52,660 bases of DNA from Silene noctiflora (taxonomy: Eukaryota; Streptophyta; Magnoliopsida; Caryophyllales; Caryophyllaceae). The notes under the pieces were generated by a model. The model was not told the origin of the DNA and ran no database searches. It worked only from the letters and a program-made list of their open reading frames with translations. The DNA lies in NCBI GenBank assembly GCA_009801015.1, contig VHZZ01000100.1:265002-317661 (forward strand), read 5' to 3'. The translations under genes were made by a program, and so were the position numbers. Each line of letters opens with the position of its first letter. The stretch's first letter is position 1. Below are positions 41,632-52,660 of the stretch, in pieces.

Positions 41632-41950
41632 AAAGTCGAGTTGTACATGTAATATTTCGGTTGTCCCTTGGTTATGAATATGTGATTCCCTGTAAGATTT
41701 CGTCACAATTAGTCAATTTTATGCTAACATTAGCGTAAACCAACACATTTCTTGATCGAGATTCTGAAGAAATCAGCTGCAATTAAACTTCATAGGCGGT
41801 ATAACCAAGTCTTTTAGTATTATGATACGTAATAATACAGCAAAACGGTTTATCTTATTACACAATCGATACCAAAGCTAAGCTGCATATTTGTGCAACT
41901 TTTTTACGGGGAAAGAAAACTAGATACGTATGTGCACGATACCAAGATTA

Positions 41951-44239
41951 TTAACCATAAAACCCGCCCATCTCAGTGGCGGCCTTGTTGGAGTGGGTGG
42001 AGGGCGGGTCATAGCGCGTGAACAATCGGTAGGATGAGATGAGAGAAAGGGAAATGTAGCAGATGACGGCAATGAAGGTAATAGAAACAGAAGCCGTAGC
42101 CTTGTGGCAAAATCCTCCGAACGTTCCACAGGCCGCACTCCAACTTATGTCTGTATCTCCATGGTATGCTAAGTACACTACCTCTGTTGATACTGCTCCC
42201 GCCGCAATTATTACGTATGTAAATAGCTGCATTTATGCATCAAACCTCCTTGTAAGATATAATCGGAAATTGATGTCCCGAGATTTGAACTATAATTCTA
42301 ATGTTTTGAGTAATTTCTTACTTTCATGGCTCAAGTTTTTCTTAATTTACTAGCGGTCGAATGCATTACATTCGTACTATGTGACTCTTCAGAACGCCAG
42401 TTTTACAGGACGCTTCCCAACAAATTCGTACATAAACATATTGCCAGCCGAAAGCAAATTGCTTGAATATGATGGAACAAATTACCTGATCAAGGAGGAA
42501 GAAAGTCCAAGCTCTAGACATGGTAAAAGGGCGCGGAACGGCTGTAAATACGGCGGAAAAGAGAGAGTAACCAGCACAGATACCATTGGCATAAACCAGA
42601 TATCTGCATTCCACATTTTTGTTGTCACATATTTAAACATTTACCTATTACAGTCTAACAAACCATGCAAAGAAACACAATCATATACTCGGGTTTTTGA
42701 GTAATGTGTCTACGATATAATGTGCACAAATGATTATAGGATAAAACCGTCTTATAGTGTGAGGTCGAGTATATATCAATCATACATCGAAAGAAGGAAA
42801 AAAAATGCATGGGTCTCAACTCAAGTCTCAACTCTCAAGCAGGATGCAGAATGAATATTTAATGACAAATTTTTCTAGAAATGTACAATAATTACAATTC
42901 GTCAGTCGTCAGTCGTCAGTCGTCAGTCAATGATACATTCTACATTTTTCGGATATTCTTGTTTCAGACGGCCACTTTTCATTTGAAGCTTCAGTAGCGC
43001 ATATGTGACTATTTTATGGTTAAATATAACCATAATGGTACAACCGTGATAACTTGTTTTTCAATAGTGATCATATTTGGCTGTAAAATGGTTACAAAAT
43101 TCCGTCTTATTACTTCAGACTAAAATGGATCGTCTGAAGCAAGACCAACTGCTACTACCGTATATTGCTAAAACAAATGATGAGGATCCCCATCCTGGAT
43201 CATTTATAATAATTTTAACTTAATTTTGCGAGTCAAGATTATGAAAATACGAGTATTATCAGCTATGTGATGTCGGTTTCAAACTTAAATCAAATTACTA
43301 ATGAAAAAGATCCGATATCGGTCTCTATTTAGACTTAAAACTAAACGGTTGTAAGCTGTTTTCATTCATAAAACTTTGACGTGATTCATGCCTAGTTGTC
43401 TGAGGCCGAACCGAACCGAACATCACATCACATGACTTACCTGTAACTAGCATAGTAAAATAGAAAATGCGATAGCACCATCAGGTGGTATTGAGTTTTA
43501 GTATCATTATCTCATATAATAATCATTATATAATACAGTAAGGACAATGCTAGGGCGACACCGGGTGTTACACAATCTCGGTAACACCCTATTAAAATAA
43601 TAAAAAAATAACAAATATAAAAGTTAGTTTAGATTTTGGCGAGATTTAAGGAAGGGCAAAAAAGTAATGTATTTTGTTTCCACGGTTAATGTTTGCCAAG
43701 GAAATAAATTTACATGGTTACAGCCTTCTTTCTTCTTCATATACAAGGTTTGGTTTTGCCGACAACCGTCACTTGATTTTTGTGAGATGTTTCATAAGAA
43801 TTTCGGTTAAAAAGTCGAGTCGATGTTGCATCGTTACTCTCATCTATGGGAAAAGAGTGCATATTATTAGCTTACAGCGGTGACCTTGGAGATGTATATG
43901 ACGGTTGGCGAGAGAAGCGAGCTTAACTTGAAGGATTTGATCTTAACATGCACAAGGACGTAATATTCCATTTTTGACCTTGGCTAAATTATTTGACTAA
44001 TCTTATAAAAAATATTAAAATGTCATTAAATTTACAAAATTACTCTCGGTGTTACTAAAAATCGGTAACACTAATAGGGTGATGGACCCTACATAATGGC
44101 ATGCCAAAGGGTAATACCGAGATTTTAATACGTCCAGGTGGCGTCCTTTTGAAAATCTCCCTAGAGAATTGTTCAAGTAATTTACCACTTAATTGTAACT
44201 TCATTAATCATTAACAACCATCATGCATTGTAATTGCCT

Positions 44240-44277
<38 letters not shown>

Positions 44278-44682
44278 GCAGCCTTAAAAAAATAATTGCC
44301 TAATTTGGTACTCGTTATTTAACAACCCAAATTAATGAAATACTCTCATTCTCGTGACCTCCATCTTTACGAATTTACCTATTACCGTTCTAATTAACCT
44401 GTTGATCAACATTACTCATAACAAAAACAAATTATCAATCATTTGTTTTAAAAACAATGGTAATAAAAAAGCGAAGGAGGCGTAAAATTACTTGAAAGCT
44501 CCAAGATCAGAGTAAAAAACAGAACCAAACTGATTAGTTTCAGAATTCTTAAGCATGAGAACAAGAGCAGACACACACAATCCTAAAGGCAACAATCTTA
44601 GCAGTGTCTCGGCCGTGCGCATGCTCGCCTTTTTAGCATCTTCCGCCCTGTCTGCCACCGCGACTTGACCTTTTTCTGCCAT
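41951..44682 (-). CDS. CASPL2A: CASP-like membrane protein, CASPL2A type
   Basis: Three exons, 44492-44682, 42486-42603 and 41951-42226, give 194 residues; introns are phase 2 and phase 0. Four membrane helices are visible: [19 protein letters not shown] (about 25-43), [19 protein letters not shown] (about 65-83), [20 protein letters not shown] (about 104-123) and [18 protein letters not shown] (about 152-169). The loop [18 protein letters not shown] between helices 3 and 4 is highly conserved in CASPL2A proteins. CASP and CASP-like proteins are four-helix proteins that form membrane scaffolds; CASPs guide lignin deposition in the Casparian strip, while most CASPL roles are open. The first exon is 1.9 kb from exon 2, across an intron with two MITE-like elements and a poly(T) insertion. 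Confidence 0.93.
42901..42928. repeat. GTCAGTC heptamer x 4
   Basis: Four exact tandem copies of GTCAGTC in intron 1 of the CASPL2A gene. It is a simple minisatellite. Confidence 0.9.
42958..43143. mobile_element. Short TIR MITE (186 bp) in the CASPL2A intron
   Basis: CTTGTTTCAGACG at the left end and CGTCTGAAGCAAG at the right end are inverted repeats (12 of 13 match). The inside is AT-rich and non-coding. A clear target duplication is not visible. Confidence 0.6.
43542..44160. mobile_element. TIR element (619 bp) in the CASPL2A intron
   Basis: The left arm GGACAATGCTAGGGCGACACC continuing to AATCTCGGTAACACCC is matched by the inverted right arm GGAGATTTTCAAAAGGACGCC continuing to AATCTCGGTATTACCC. 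A further pair of CGGTAAC words inside suggests sub-terminal repeats. The target duplication is unclear. Its open frames are not convincing, so it is probably non-autonomous. Confidence 0.5.
44241..44292 (-). mobile_element. Minute poly(A)-tailed retroinsertion
   Basis: TAATTGCCTA at 44231-44240 and 44293-44302 is a perfect 10-bp direct repeat. Between them lie T35 and GGCAGCCTTAAAAAAA. On the minus strand this is a body of about 16 nt ending GGCTGCC followed by 35 A, as left by an extremely 5'-truncated LINE or SINE. Confidence 0.6.
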
Positions 44683-45006
44683 TTTCGATTTCAGCAATAC
44701 TATATCACTTTTTTTTTTGAATGTGGTTATGTAATCAACAAGCAAGAATGGAAGATAAAGATAGGAAGGTATGTAGAATGATCATGTATGTAAGGTTTAC
44801 GTAGCTATAATAAGAGTAAACTGTAATGTTAGGTAAGGTAGATAGCAGGAGCATTAAATTGTGTCTTTATTATTTATTATGCTCTTAATACGCATTTCTA
44901 TAAGCTTGTTATCAGTGAATGTCAATGTAAACATGTATATACAATTATTATTATTATTATGGAAAGTGTTGTATACTTGTATCCGTTTTTGCATGTTCAT
45001 TCGTGG
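44683..45006. other. Upstream region of CASPL2A
   Basis: No gene. It should contain the CASPL2A promoter and leader; no clear TATA box chosen. Confidence 0.35.
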
Positions 45007-45270
45007 TAGTGGCGGAGCTAAGATTTACGTCTAGGGGTCGAAAAATTTCAGTGGGGACGAATGGCCGTTTTTTTAATTTTATTTTAAGGACCTGAATTGA
45101 ATTGAAGTGAATGAAGTTGAACTGAACTGAATGAATACGAGTTAATTTGTGAAGAGATAAGTCTGTTGAACTAAACTGGATAGAGCTGGAATAATGGGAT
45201 AACATGAACTTGGAAAGAATCGAAAATTTTAACCAAACTATTCGAAATTTTCCTTGCCTAGCCGCCACTA
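45007..45270 (+). mobile_element. hAT-like MITE (264 bp)
   Basis: TAGTGGCGGAGCTAAGATT and TGCCTAGCCGCCACTA are inverted ends; flanks ATTCGTGG and ATTGGTGA suggest a mutated 8-bp target duplication. The middle holds a low-complexity stretch of TGAACTGAA words. It is the longest copy of the family in the window. Confidence 0.65.
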
Positions 45271-46361
45271 ATTGGTGAGGATTGAAATATTTAACCATGG
45301 ATTATAATCTCAAAGTTTAAAACTATCGCTAAAACTTAAGAGAGACAAGTCTTTTAATAAGTTATTGATAGATTTGTACCTTTACATTTGTATTTCGTAA
45401 CAAGGCTAATTGATCTCAATGTACATGATTTGCAGGCTATCACATGCACATGAAGATTCACCGAGTGCACATCAAAAGACGACTTTTATGTGTCCAGCTG
45501 TTATCTCCGAAAAGTGCTACAAGTTTCAAAGTTAACTGATAAAGCTATTGAGTCGATATAGTACATAGTACACTTGGTAATCTAGTCCTACCTATCGAGA
45601 CGATCTTGAAGAAGGTCTTCTATTAACGAGCCTTGTTATGCGTAACTTGGCGAGTTGATTTAAGGCTCACAAATGAATTACTCCATACTTAAAGTCAGGT
45701 TCGAGTTGGATCAATTTTGTCGCATCACATCATCGCTTTGTCTATTGAAGTTTGGAAACAAGATTAGCAGTGAATTGAAAGGAAGAGTGGAAACAAATTG
45801 ACAGACGAAGATGGGAAGAGAAATTACGATAGGATGTAGCGTACGACAAAATGGCGACTTTTGTATCGCGATCAAGCCTTCGGTCTTCAATGCAAGAATT
45901 ATTGACGTTTGAGAATGACCAAGTCCATCTAAGGAAGGACAGTTGTAGTCTAAAAGCACTATAAATGTTTGGTCCCTCAAACTCAACTTGCCTCCACTTC
46001 AGGCAAACTTAAGACTCCGCGTAGGATCGGGTTCACGCCTAATCCTCAATACGCGGTTTGCTACTAGTTTGAGCAACGAGTCAAGTTTTACGAGTTCTGA
46101 ATCATGAAAAACTAGGCTTTCAAGTAGCCAAAGAAACAAGTACATTCAACGACTAAAGTTTATTGTTTAATGTACACCAAAATTTGAGAAGCTCTACATG
46201 GTATCTATCCAAACTACAGCCTGAAAATCGACGTCATAATCCAAAATCATTCGTCATGATGACATCTTTGACCTGACAAACAATATGTAACATGTCAGTC
46301 TTGGGAATCGAAACCACATTAAACGCACATATGATATGAGCACTGATGAAGAATTGCTGAT
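45271..46361. other. Intergenic region between CASPL2A and ERO1
   Basis: No gene. The last 150 bases or so should be ERO1 3' UTR. The 91-codon minus frame at 45711-45986 is not recognisable as protein. Confidence 0.45.
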
Positions 46362-49300
46362 TTAGTACCTTATATCGTTCACTAATTGCCACAGTCTAGT
46401 TAATACGCTGGATTCTTGTACGGGAGGTCCTGAAACTTCACTGACCATTCTATCAACAGAAGGTCCCATTTCGTGTACCAGTTTGACTGATTCTGAAAGT
46501 CGGTTGAGAAGGTTTACAAGGGCTATCACTTCATTTCTTTGCAATTGCAGCTGCAACAACAAACAGTAGGAACGAGAGTTTGAGCTTTTACTAACACATG
46601 GAAATCAGCAACCTTCAGATAACATAGAACATAAAAATTGTGCCAAGACCAAGAACTTGAAGTACTTACATGATTGGAATTGTTGTCACCCTCGACTGAG
46701 AAAAGAGTCTTCAAAGCTGTGCCAAGACCAAGAACCTGAAGCTTACCCCATAATCGGCATTTCTCACACCCTACACAATCCATCAATGCACTGCAGATTG
46801 TTGTTATATAGTTAGCTTCATGATAAAAATAAGCATCTCATCGAGACACAACATGAAATCATACAGAACTTTAGGAACTATCCTTCCCTCCCAAACAGAT
46901 CGACACCTTCAACTAAGGTTCATTCTAAGATCACGATTAACGAGTACCAAAAGTACCTATCTTATAACTTGGGAAGAATGAAATCAAACCAACCAACTAG
47001 ATACAAAAAGAACGATTATATTGGAGTAAACCAAAATGAAATAGTGATCGTTCATTTTGGCATGCAGGGAATAACAAAATAAAACGGAGATGGTCAGAGA
47101 CTCTCGAGAATTCATGGAAGGGTACCTTATATTTCTAAACTGCTTTTGAATCTGTTGTTTTAGTTCAGGTCCACTTTGTCCTTGCCACAACCTAGCTTCA
47201 TCAAAAGGAAGTGGACATGCGGCACGAAGTTTCGTATTGTAGAGCAGCTGCTTCAGCAAGGATTGTGTTTTCAAATCATCTTGATGATTACCTGTGTCAT
47301 ACTCAGCTTCCTCCAAATAGCCCGATGCCTATGAGTTGAATATAGGTTAGCACTCGTAAAGGGAAAGTAAAAGTACAATAACGAAGTTGTCTCAGCAAAT
47401 TGAGCAGAAGTACACACACCTTTGTTACTGCTCTGAGAACGAAAAGGTATGTGAAATACAAGTTTCTAACACGCTCAGGATGTTTCAAAACCCGATCATG
47501 CATTATCTCAAAATTCTGACCCCACTGTAACCAGAAACCACTGTGTCAGGATACTTATTAAACAACATATACATAAATTAGCTCAGAAATTGAAATTGTG
47601 TTCTCTTTTAACTAATTTGGGATTAGCTAACATGAATAAAGTAAACTAATGAAAAAAAAGATATTAAAAAAGGAGATGAACTCTACTTGTAGGGGTTAAA
47701 AATAATCATGTCGAATAAATAAAGCAGAATTGATTAAGCCTACACCAAACTTTATACGTAAATACATTTAAATGTCACCCAGAGCTTGAAAACGACGATA
47801 CCTTGTTGGTGCTTTCATCAAGGAGATAATCAGCGGCTATATGGACTGAGATAGAAGCATGCAAACCAGATATTAGCTTGTACAGAACCTTTTTCTCTTG
47901 ACAGTCCCCAGATGCATCTGCATAACAGCATTGTATCAGGAATAAGCTCACAGATCTGAATTCGATTACATGTTTTTCTTCTTTTACTTGGAGATGGGGC
48001 ACTAAGAGGTCGGCACGAGGTAAGTTTTTTCTTTTTACTACAAGCCACAACATAGTTTCTTCAGATAATTCGTGACACATCACATGCAAATCTAAACACC
48101 TAACATGACTATTATGCAGACAACATAGTTAGAACAATTACTTACATTTCGGACAATTTTCAGAGTAAACTGCATCCCATATCCGTCTAGCGGAAGGACC
48201 TGTATAGCCCGTATAACGCTCCGGATTCAGTAGAAGGTTTACATATGTCATCTCACCTGAAAGCAAGCAATCATTCGTTTTGAGCTCAGCTCCATTTCCA
48301 TGTAAAAACTACCCAATCTAATCGAGACTTTAATCAGGATATTTAAAAAAAAAAGGAACTTACTGTTATCAGTTTCATCGTCATTTGTCCAGGGATTATC
48401 AATCTCTACCCAACCGACTTTATTGTCCAATGTTCGATCAACAGCAGCTTGTGGCTTTCCTTCTTGGCACATCAAATCTTCTTTAGTAAGGACATTAGAC
48501 GGCTTTCTGAATGGCTCTGGGAATTCGTTTTCAGGACATTCGCAGACACTACAGTCCCGCAATCTGCACATCCCATCATCAAGCCAAAAGGGACAGTCAC
48601 ACCACAATTTCACCTGTCACAATGAATTTTTAACACAATTATAAAACAAAATTTGCTAGCTATGTACCAATCACAAATTCTCACATGAGACCGTCTCCCA
48701 CTATAATTTTTTTGTGAAATCGACCCATTACTAACCCTCTAGAAATTTCTACATGTGAAATTTCCGTAGGAGGCAGAGTGAGAACCTGTATAGAAAATTA
48801 GAAATGCCAAACTACTATATTCACAAAATCACAGAAGATTTCCTAGCAATGATACTATACCAAAATGTCAAACTACATTCAAGATATCAATACTTAAAAA
48901 CTAAGTTTGCTCAATTATCGAATTGCAGGCCCAAAAGAGATACACACACATCACGACTTATTGTTATGAAGCGCAATGTACCGTAAATTAAACCAAATAA
49001 AGAGAGTGGCATTCCATAGAATCATACCTTGAAGTATCTGAAAAAAGGAGTTGTCACGAGCTCTTGAAGCAAAGGATGTAGAACATCTTTGTTAAGACTG
49101 TTAACTGTCTCATAATCACAACAACAGTCCTCCACCATTCCTGTATATTTACACGACTCCTGTTCCGACAAGCAACACATGATTATTATTCCCACTTCAA
49201 TTAATCAATAACCAATAACTACTTAACTAATTTTAGATCATCCTCATTCATCAAATACAATGTCCCTTTTTCGAACTTTTCCAAAATCAAGACTTTCTTA

Positions 49301-50011
49301 TAAAAATTGCATATCTTTATATGTTTGGCTCAGCGAAAGGACGAGTTTTGAAGCCTGATCTTGGGCCATACCACCTCAAGATCAGTAGACTACAACAACA
49401 ACGTCAAACCCTCAAACCCAAAATGATCTAGGGTCAGCTGAAAACATCATTTGAAACCGTCATTAAATGATCACACACCTCGTGATCAACAGACTACCTT
49501 ACAGAAAAAATTAGGTCACTTGCACCCACTAATTAACATCTACATTGTACTAAATAATCAAAAAATTCAATCCAAAGGCACCCATTATAATCATCAAGAA
49601 CATCATGCTTGCCACACCCAATTCCTATTAACAACATTACATCAAATTAACCAAACCCAATTTCAAAACCTCCACAATCACATGATTGACAATACATCAA
49701 ACAAAAACACAACTCATGACCAATGGTCACACAACAACATTCCCGCAGTGCCTCAATGGCTCCCACAAATTGCGAGGTAAGGGGGTCACATGTACGCAAC
49801 ACAAAGAGGCTGTTTCCGAACACACAAAAACTAAATTAAAACAAAAATTGCAATAAAATTACTGAAATTGAGGAAAGAAACTTACTTTGTTACACTGATT
49901 AGACCTAAAATTAATTGCAATTAAAAACCCTATAACACCAACAATTACTGCGCATCTCAAGAACTTGCTTCGACTCTCAATCTTTTTCCCCATTTCTTCT
50001 TTCTTCACCAT
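46362..50011 (-). CDS. ERO1: ER oxidoreductin 1 (ERO1)
   Basis: Nine exons: 49886-50011, 49028-49159, 48364-48613, 48146-48256, 47802-47917, 47420-47524, 47126-47328, 46670-46790 and 46362-46550; 450 residues, all introns GT-AG. ERO1 is the FAD thiol oxidase that passes electrons from protein disulfide isomerase to oxygen in the ER lumen. A membrane anchor spans about 17-36 after a basic start, as in plant type II ERO1. The shuttle cysteines are C102 and C107 (CRLRDC) and the active site is C353-x2-C356-x2-C359 in a [14 protein letters not shown] context. [26 protein letters not shown] and [12 protein letters not shown] are the FAD-binding helices. Length is near the plant norm of about 470. 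All catalytic cysteines are present, so it should be active. Confidence 0.95.
48676..48785. mobile_element. Small TIR remnant in ERO1 intron 2
   Basis: AATTCTCACATGAGACCGTCTC at the left faces TAGGAGGCAGAGTGAGAACC at the right as weak inverted repeats (TTCTCAC/GTGAGAA). It looks like a degraded MITE; no clear target duplication. Confidence 0.4.
49393..49810 (-). mobile_element. Two SINE-like tails in ERO1 intron 1
   Basis: At 49393-49470, CAACAACAACGTC...AAAATGATCTAGGGTCAGCTG matches the 11512 and 11622 units. At 49735-49805, CAATGGCTCCCACAAATTGCG, GGTAAGGGGGTCACATGTACGCAAC matches the inverted 14390 unit. Both would end in GTTGTTG-type runs on the minus strand. The 109-codon frame at 49451-49780 is low-complexity and not a gene. 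Confidence 0.45.
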
Positions 50012-50799
50012 TTACAAACAAACCCACAAATTATTTTCTTGTTAAAATTTAAAAAATCCCAACTTTGTATCAAAATCTTGTACAATTAACCAAAAAAGAT
50101 CAAATATTTGATTTTTGACATAAACCCACAAAAGATGACAAGTTTTTATCAAATTCTTGTACAATTGAACAAAATCTTGTACAAATTAACAAAAAGATGA
50201 AATTTTTGAGATAAATTGGTGAAAGATCACAACTTTATATTAAACCCTGTTATAAATTCCGCCCATAGTAACGCACATAGATTGTTAAATGTCAATTTAT
50301 GGGTTTATGTTTCTTTTTGCTCAAAAACCAACGTATAAAATAAAAATTTAATTGAATTGTTGATTAAATTGGGTAAGATTATTTAGAAAGTTTACATTTA
50401 TTCGGGAAGAAATTGTTGGGTTTGAAGGTTTTTTGCATTAAAAAAATTGTGGGCGTTTTGTGAGTTGTAATAATAATTTGTGTCATGTGTGACGTGCATC
50501 AACCAATGAAAAGTTGTGGAATTAGCTTAAGGTTGGATATTTGATTTTGACTAGTATTAAAATCTAATTAATGTTGTTACCTTCTTGATTGACTAAGATA
50601 ATTGTGCCATTAATCACGTGTCTCGTGTCCCCCCATCCCTTATTGTCACACGAACGAGAAAAAATTCATCACTTTTCTATTCATGGAGTTCGCCCTCCTA
50701 GACAGGCTGGTTCAAGACTGAGTTAAAGGAGCTCAGTCCGAGGCTAGATCTATTGAACCACCTTCACAAAAATAAAAAGTTTATGGTTCAACTCATTTA
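50012..50799. other. Upstream region of ERO1
   Basis: No gene seen. It should hold the ERO1 leader and promoter. Repeated words TCAAAATCTTGTACAATT near 50075 and 50150 form a short imperfect tandem repeat in the presumed leader. Confidence 0.4.
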
Positions 50800-50811
50800 A
50801 GAGTTCACTCC

Positions 50812-50926
50812 GAGAACAAGAGTTAGCTCAAGTGGTAAGAGCTCTCTTACCACAACTATGAAGTTAGAGGTTCGATTCTCATCCGCGACATAGTGCACTC
50901 ATTTGAACCAACAAAAAAAGAAAAAG
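50812..50926 (+). mobile_element. tRNA-derived SINE (115 bp) with perfect 12-bp target duplication
   Basis: AGAGTTCACTCC flanks the element at 50800-50811 and 50927-50938. Inside are an A box, TAGCTCAAGTGG, and a B box, GGTTCGATTCT, about 45 bp apart, then a short unrelated region and an A-rich tail. There is no acceptor-stem pairing, so it is not a tRNA gene. Intact boxes and a perfect duplication suggest fairly recent movement. Confidence 0.85.
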
Positions 50927-50938
50927 AGAGTTCACTCC

Positions 50939-51499
50939 AAAAATAGTTATTGTAGAAATTAATGAGTAACTTATTTATAAGAAGTTGTACATATTTAGTC
51001 ATTTCATTTTCATACATATTTTTTTGGTAATACAAAGCGGGAAAAACCCAAAACAAACACACTAAAAAAAACAATAAAAAAAACAAACACACTAAAAAAA
51101 ACACCCCCATACTCCGAGACACTTTACCAGGACTACCTCAAGTTACAAGAATGTTACCATCTCGGTTTCCCGAGGTAGTGAACATCACATAAATAATAAA
51201 GAAACATTATTATTAATGATAGCGTTTAAAGAATACAAAAGTGAATTCTCCCAAATACGGAGTACATGGCAAAACTGATAAATAAAGTGTAAACTACTAT
51301 GTGACTCCACCCCGCTAATCCCACCGCGTGACCAGCAACCATTATAGTCATTACCTGCTAGACAACTTGCTCATCATCCCCGAATGAATCATCACAGTTT
51401 TCAAAACAATAAACGGGGTCAGTCAGCTGAACAACTAAATGCATCATAATGTAACAACGAATAAAGTACCGCAACACCGTCGCCGCCAACACCAACCAT
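50939..51499. other. Intergenic region, low complexity
   Basis: No gene. At 51045-51115 there is an A-rich run with two copies of AAACAAACACACTAAAAAAAA. Further on, to 51499, the sequence may already belong to the retroelement-related DNA at the right edge. Confidence 0.4.
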
Positions 51500-51690
51500 C
51501 GCCTCACCACTCTGGTACCGGGACACACCCAGACATACCGCATTACCACATCACACCGGTACCGGGACACACCCAGACATACCGCATCACCACATCACAC
51601 CGGTATCGGGACACACCCAGACATACCGCATCACCACATCACACCGGTATCGGGACACACCCAGACGTACCGTAACAACCCAAGTCCCTT
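51500..51690. repeat. 44-bp minisatellite (about four copies)
   Basis: GGTACCGGGACACACCCAGA or GGTATCGGGACACACCCAGA starts at 51514, 51558, 51602 and 51646, a fixed period of 44 bp. Each is followed by CATACCGCATCACCACATCA. Units differ at one or two positions. It lies next to LTR-like sequence and may be part of the element. Confidence 0.9.
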
Positions 51691-52386
51691 AATGTGCACA
51701 TCCCCCTACGCTGAGAGAACGCAGGAGGCGAACAATGGGGGTGAGACCACCTCTCACAATGGCTCACAAACAATCACAATATTCAACATCTCCAACCACC
51801 ATCATACAACTCCGCCATCACAATCACATAATCATATCATATCACATTATAGCATAATTAACCAGGCAATTGAGTAGGATAACCTACCTTATCAGCAATA
51901 TCAATCAATCAAATGGTTCAGAAGTGTTCCTTTATGAATTCTCCTCCTATAACAATTAAAAGCATATCATAAGGTAAAGTCCCCTCAAAACCCCCAAATC
52001 AGCAATTAGGGTTCAAAACTATACATTAATGATTCAATAAGACACTTACCCTTATAAATCCGGTCTCAAGACTCTTAGAACTATCAACAATTGCTTGGAT
52101 TCTTGCTGCGGAAGTGAAGGCTAGGAGGAAAAGCAGTATCGTCGTCTAGGTTTTTGTTTTGAAAGTGTAAAAAGTGAATTACTGCTTCCCGTCCTAGTAT
52201 TTATACTTTCCGCGCAAAACCCGATACGAACCGGACATTCGGTCGAGTGAGTGACACTCGACCGAGTAGCAGACACTCGTCCGAGTTCCCCACACCAGAA
52301 CACTGACAGAACGACATCACGGGGCACTCCGTCGAGTACCCTGTACTCTACCGAGTGTCCCTATACTGAAAATACCGAGTATTACA
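51691..52386 (-). mobile_element. LTR of a retrotransposon (left end uncertain)
   Basis: On the minus strand an LTR begins TGTAATACTCGG at 52386, right after a polypurine tract. It has repeated ACTCGRCCGAGT-type motifs (52230-52350) in the presumed U3 and a TATAAATA at 52198-52205. Sequence downstream (to about 52100) would be R/U5. I could not locate the CA end, so the left border is a minimum estimate. The family is probably Ty3-like, from general resemblance only. Confidence 0.55.
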
Positions 52387-52405
52387 GTCTTCCCTCCTTA
52401 AAAAA
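52387..52405 (-). other. Polypurine tract of the retrotransposon
   Basis: On the minus strand TTTTTTAAGGAGGGAAGAC abuts the TG of the LTR, the expected place for second-strand priming. The rest of the element would extend right of 52405 and out of the window; no protein domain is recognisable in the 255 bases visible. Confidence 0.5.
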
Positions 52406-52660
52406 TGAACTTTGTCCCGGAATTCAAACCCATACTTCCATAACATGCACACCTACCATCCTATTATCCAACACCACACCAGTCTCACCTTCCATCCTCG
52501 ACACCAACTCACTCAGCCAAGCCTACCTTAGCAAATCGGCTCACAACCTAACATCAACCGTGAAACCCTAATTCCCAAACAAAAGCGTCAACCAAAATAG
52601 ATGTTACATGTTAGCTAACCAATCCAAACAGGCATTCGCCTCTCGGTAGACGTGATGAAC

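Noticed and set aside
44683..44745. Longer CASPL2A N-terminus from 44745
   Set aside because: It would start at TTG; homology and the ATG both point to 44682.
49451..49780. 109-codon plus-strand ORF in ERO1 intron 1
   Set aside because: Low-complexity Asn/His/Gln/Thr sequence over SINE-like tails, antisense to a well-defined gene.
50820..50890. tRNA gene
   Set aside because: A and B boxes are present but there is no acceptor stem, and the segment sits between target duplications with an A-rich tail. It is a SINE.
51500..51690. CRISPR-like array
   Set aside because: Four 44-bp units repeat without unique spacers in a plant nuclear context. It is a minisatellite.

Overview
The window is nuclear DNA of a flowering plant, a core eudicot. 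The evidence is GT-AG introns in almost every gene, 5' leader introns, AT-rich intergenic DNA packed with MITEs, SINEs, Helitrons and LTR pieces, and proteins that read as orthologues of plant-only families (PGR3, RRA, CASPL2A). Frequent TACGGAGTA-like Stowaway remnants, and an LTR rich in ACTCG(A/G)CCGAGT motifs, make me suspect Caryophyllales; this is only a guess. A sized run of N (27594-28518) shows it is a draft assembly.

Layout. 1-3.1 kb: repeat-rich intergenic DNA with Helitron ends. 4.3-6.5 kb (+): CRPK1-type cytoplasmic kinase. 7.2-7.6 kb (+): defensin-like secreted peptide. 8.0-12.5 kb (-): plastid PrmC/HemK glutamine methyltransferase whose 3.3-kb first intron holds a tandem segmental duplication. 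15.0-18.4 kb (+): PGR3, a chloroplast PPR protein. 19.1-21.7 kb (-): RRA-type arabinosyltransferase. 22.9-25.3 kb (-): a divergent translation release factor eRF1. 25.9-32.6 kb: a gene-free block of nested transposons. 33.0-39.9 kb (+): C3HC zinc-finger NIPA/ILP1-like protein. 42.0-44.7 kb (-): CASP-like membrane protein. 46.4-50.0 kb (-): ER oxidoreductin ERO1. 50.8-52.7 kb: a SINE, a 44-bp minisatellite and the 3' LTR of a retrotransposon that runs off the right edge. These are separate eukaryotic transcription units; I see no operon or gene cluster. Two genes serve the plastid (HEMK modifies release factors, PGR3 controls plastid mRNAs), and HEMK and eRF1 both concern translation termination, but their being neighbours is probably chance.

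Most notable observation. The eRF1 ORF ends in UAG followed by CAA UUC, close to the TMV-type readthrough context. Beyond it the same frame stays open through the rest of that exon and three more predicted exons. All introns are phase 0, there is no in-frame stop for 185 codons, and the tail carries internal protein repeats. This fits, and extends, the known plant eRF1 circuit in which stop-codon readthrough and nonsense-mediated decay tune eRF1 level; here it would encode a sizeable C-terminally extended eRF1.

Second, the 26-32.6 kb block can be read as insertion history. A Tourist MITE was split by a TIR element and by a Helitron, an inverted MITE was split by two others, and a Mutator-like MITE with a perfect 9-bp target duplication was split by a solo LTR with a perfect 5-bp duplication.
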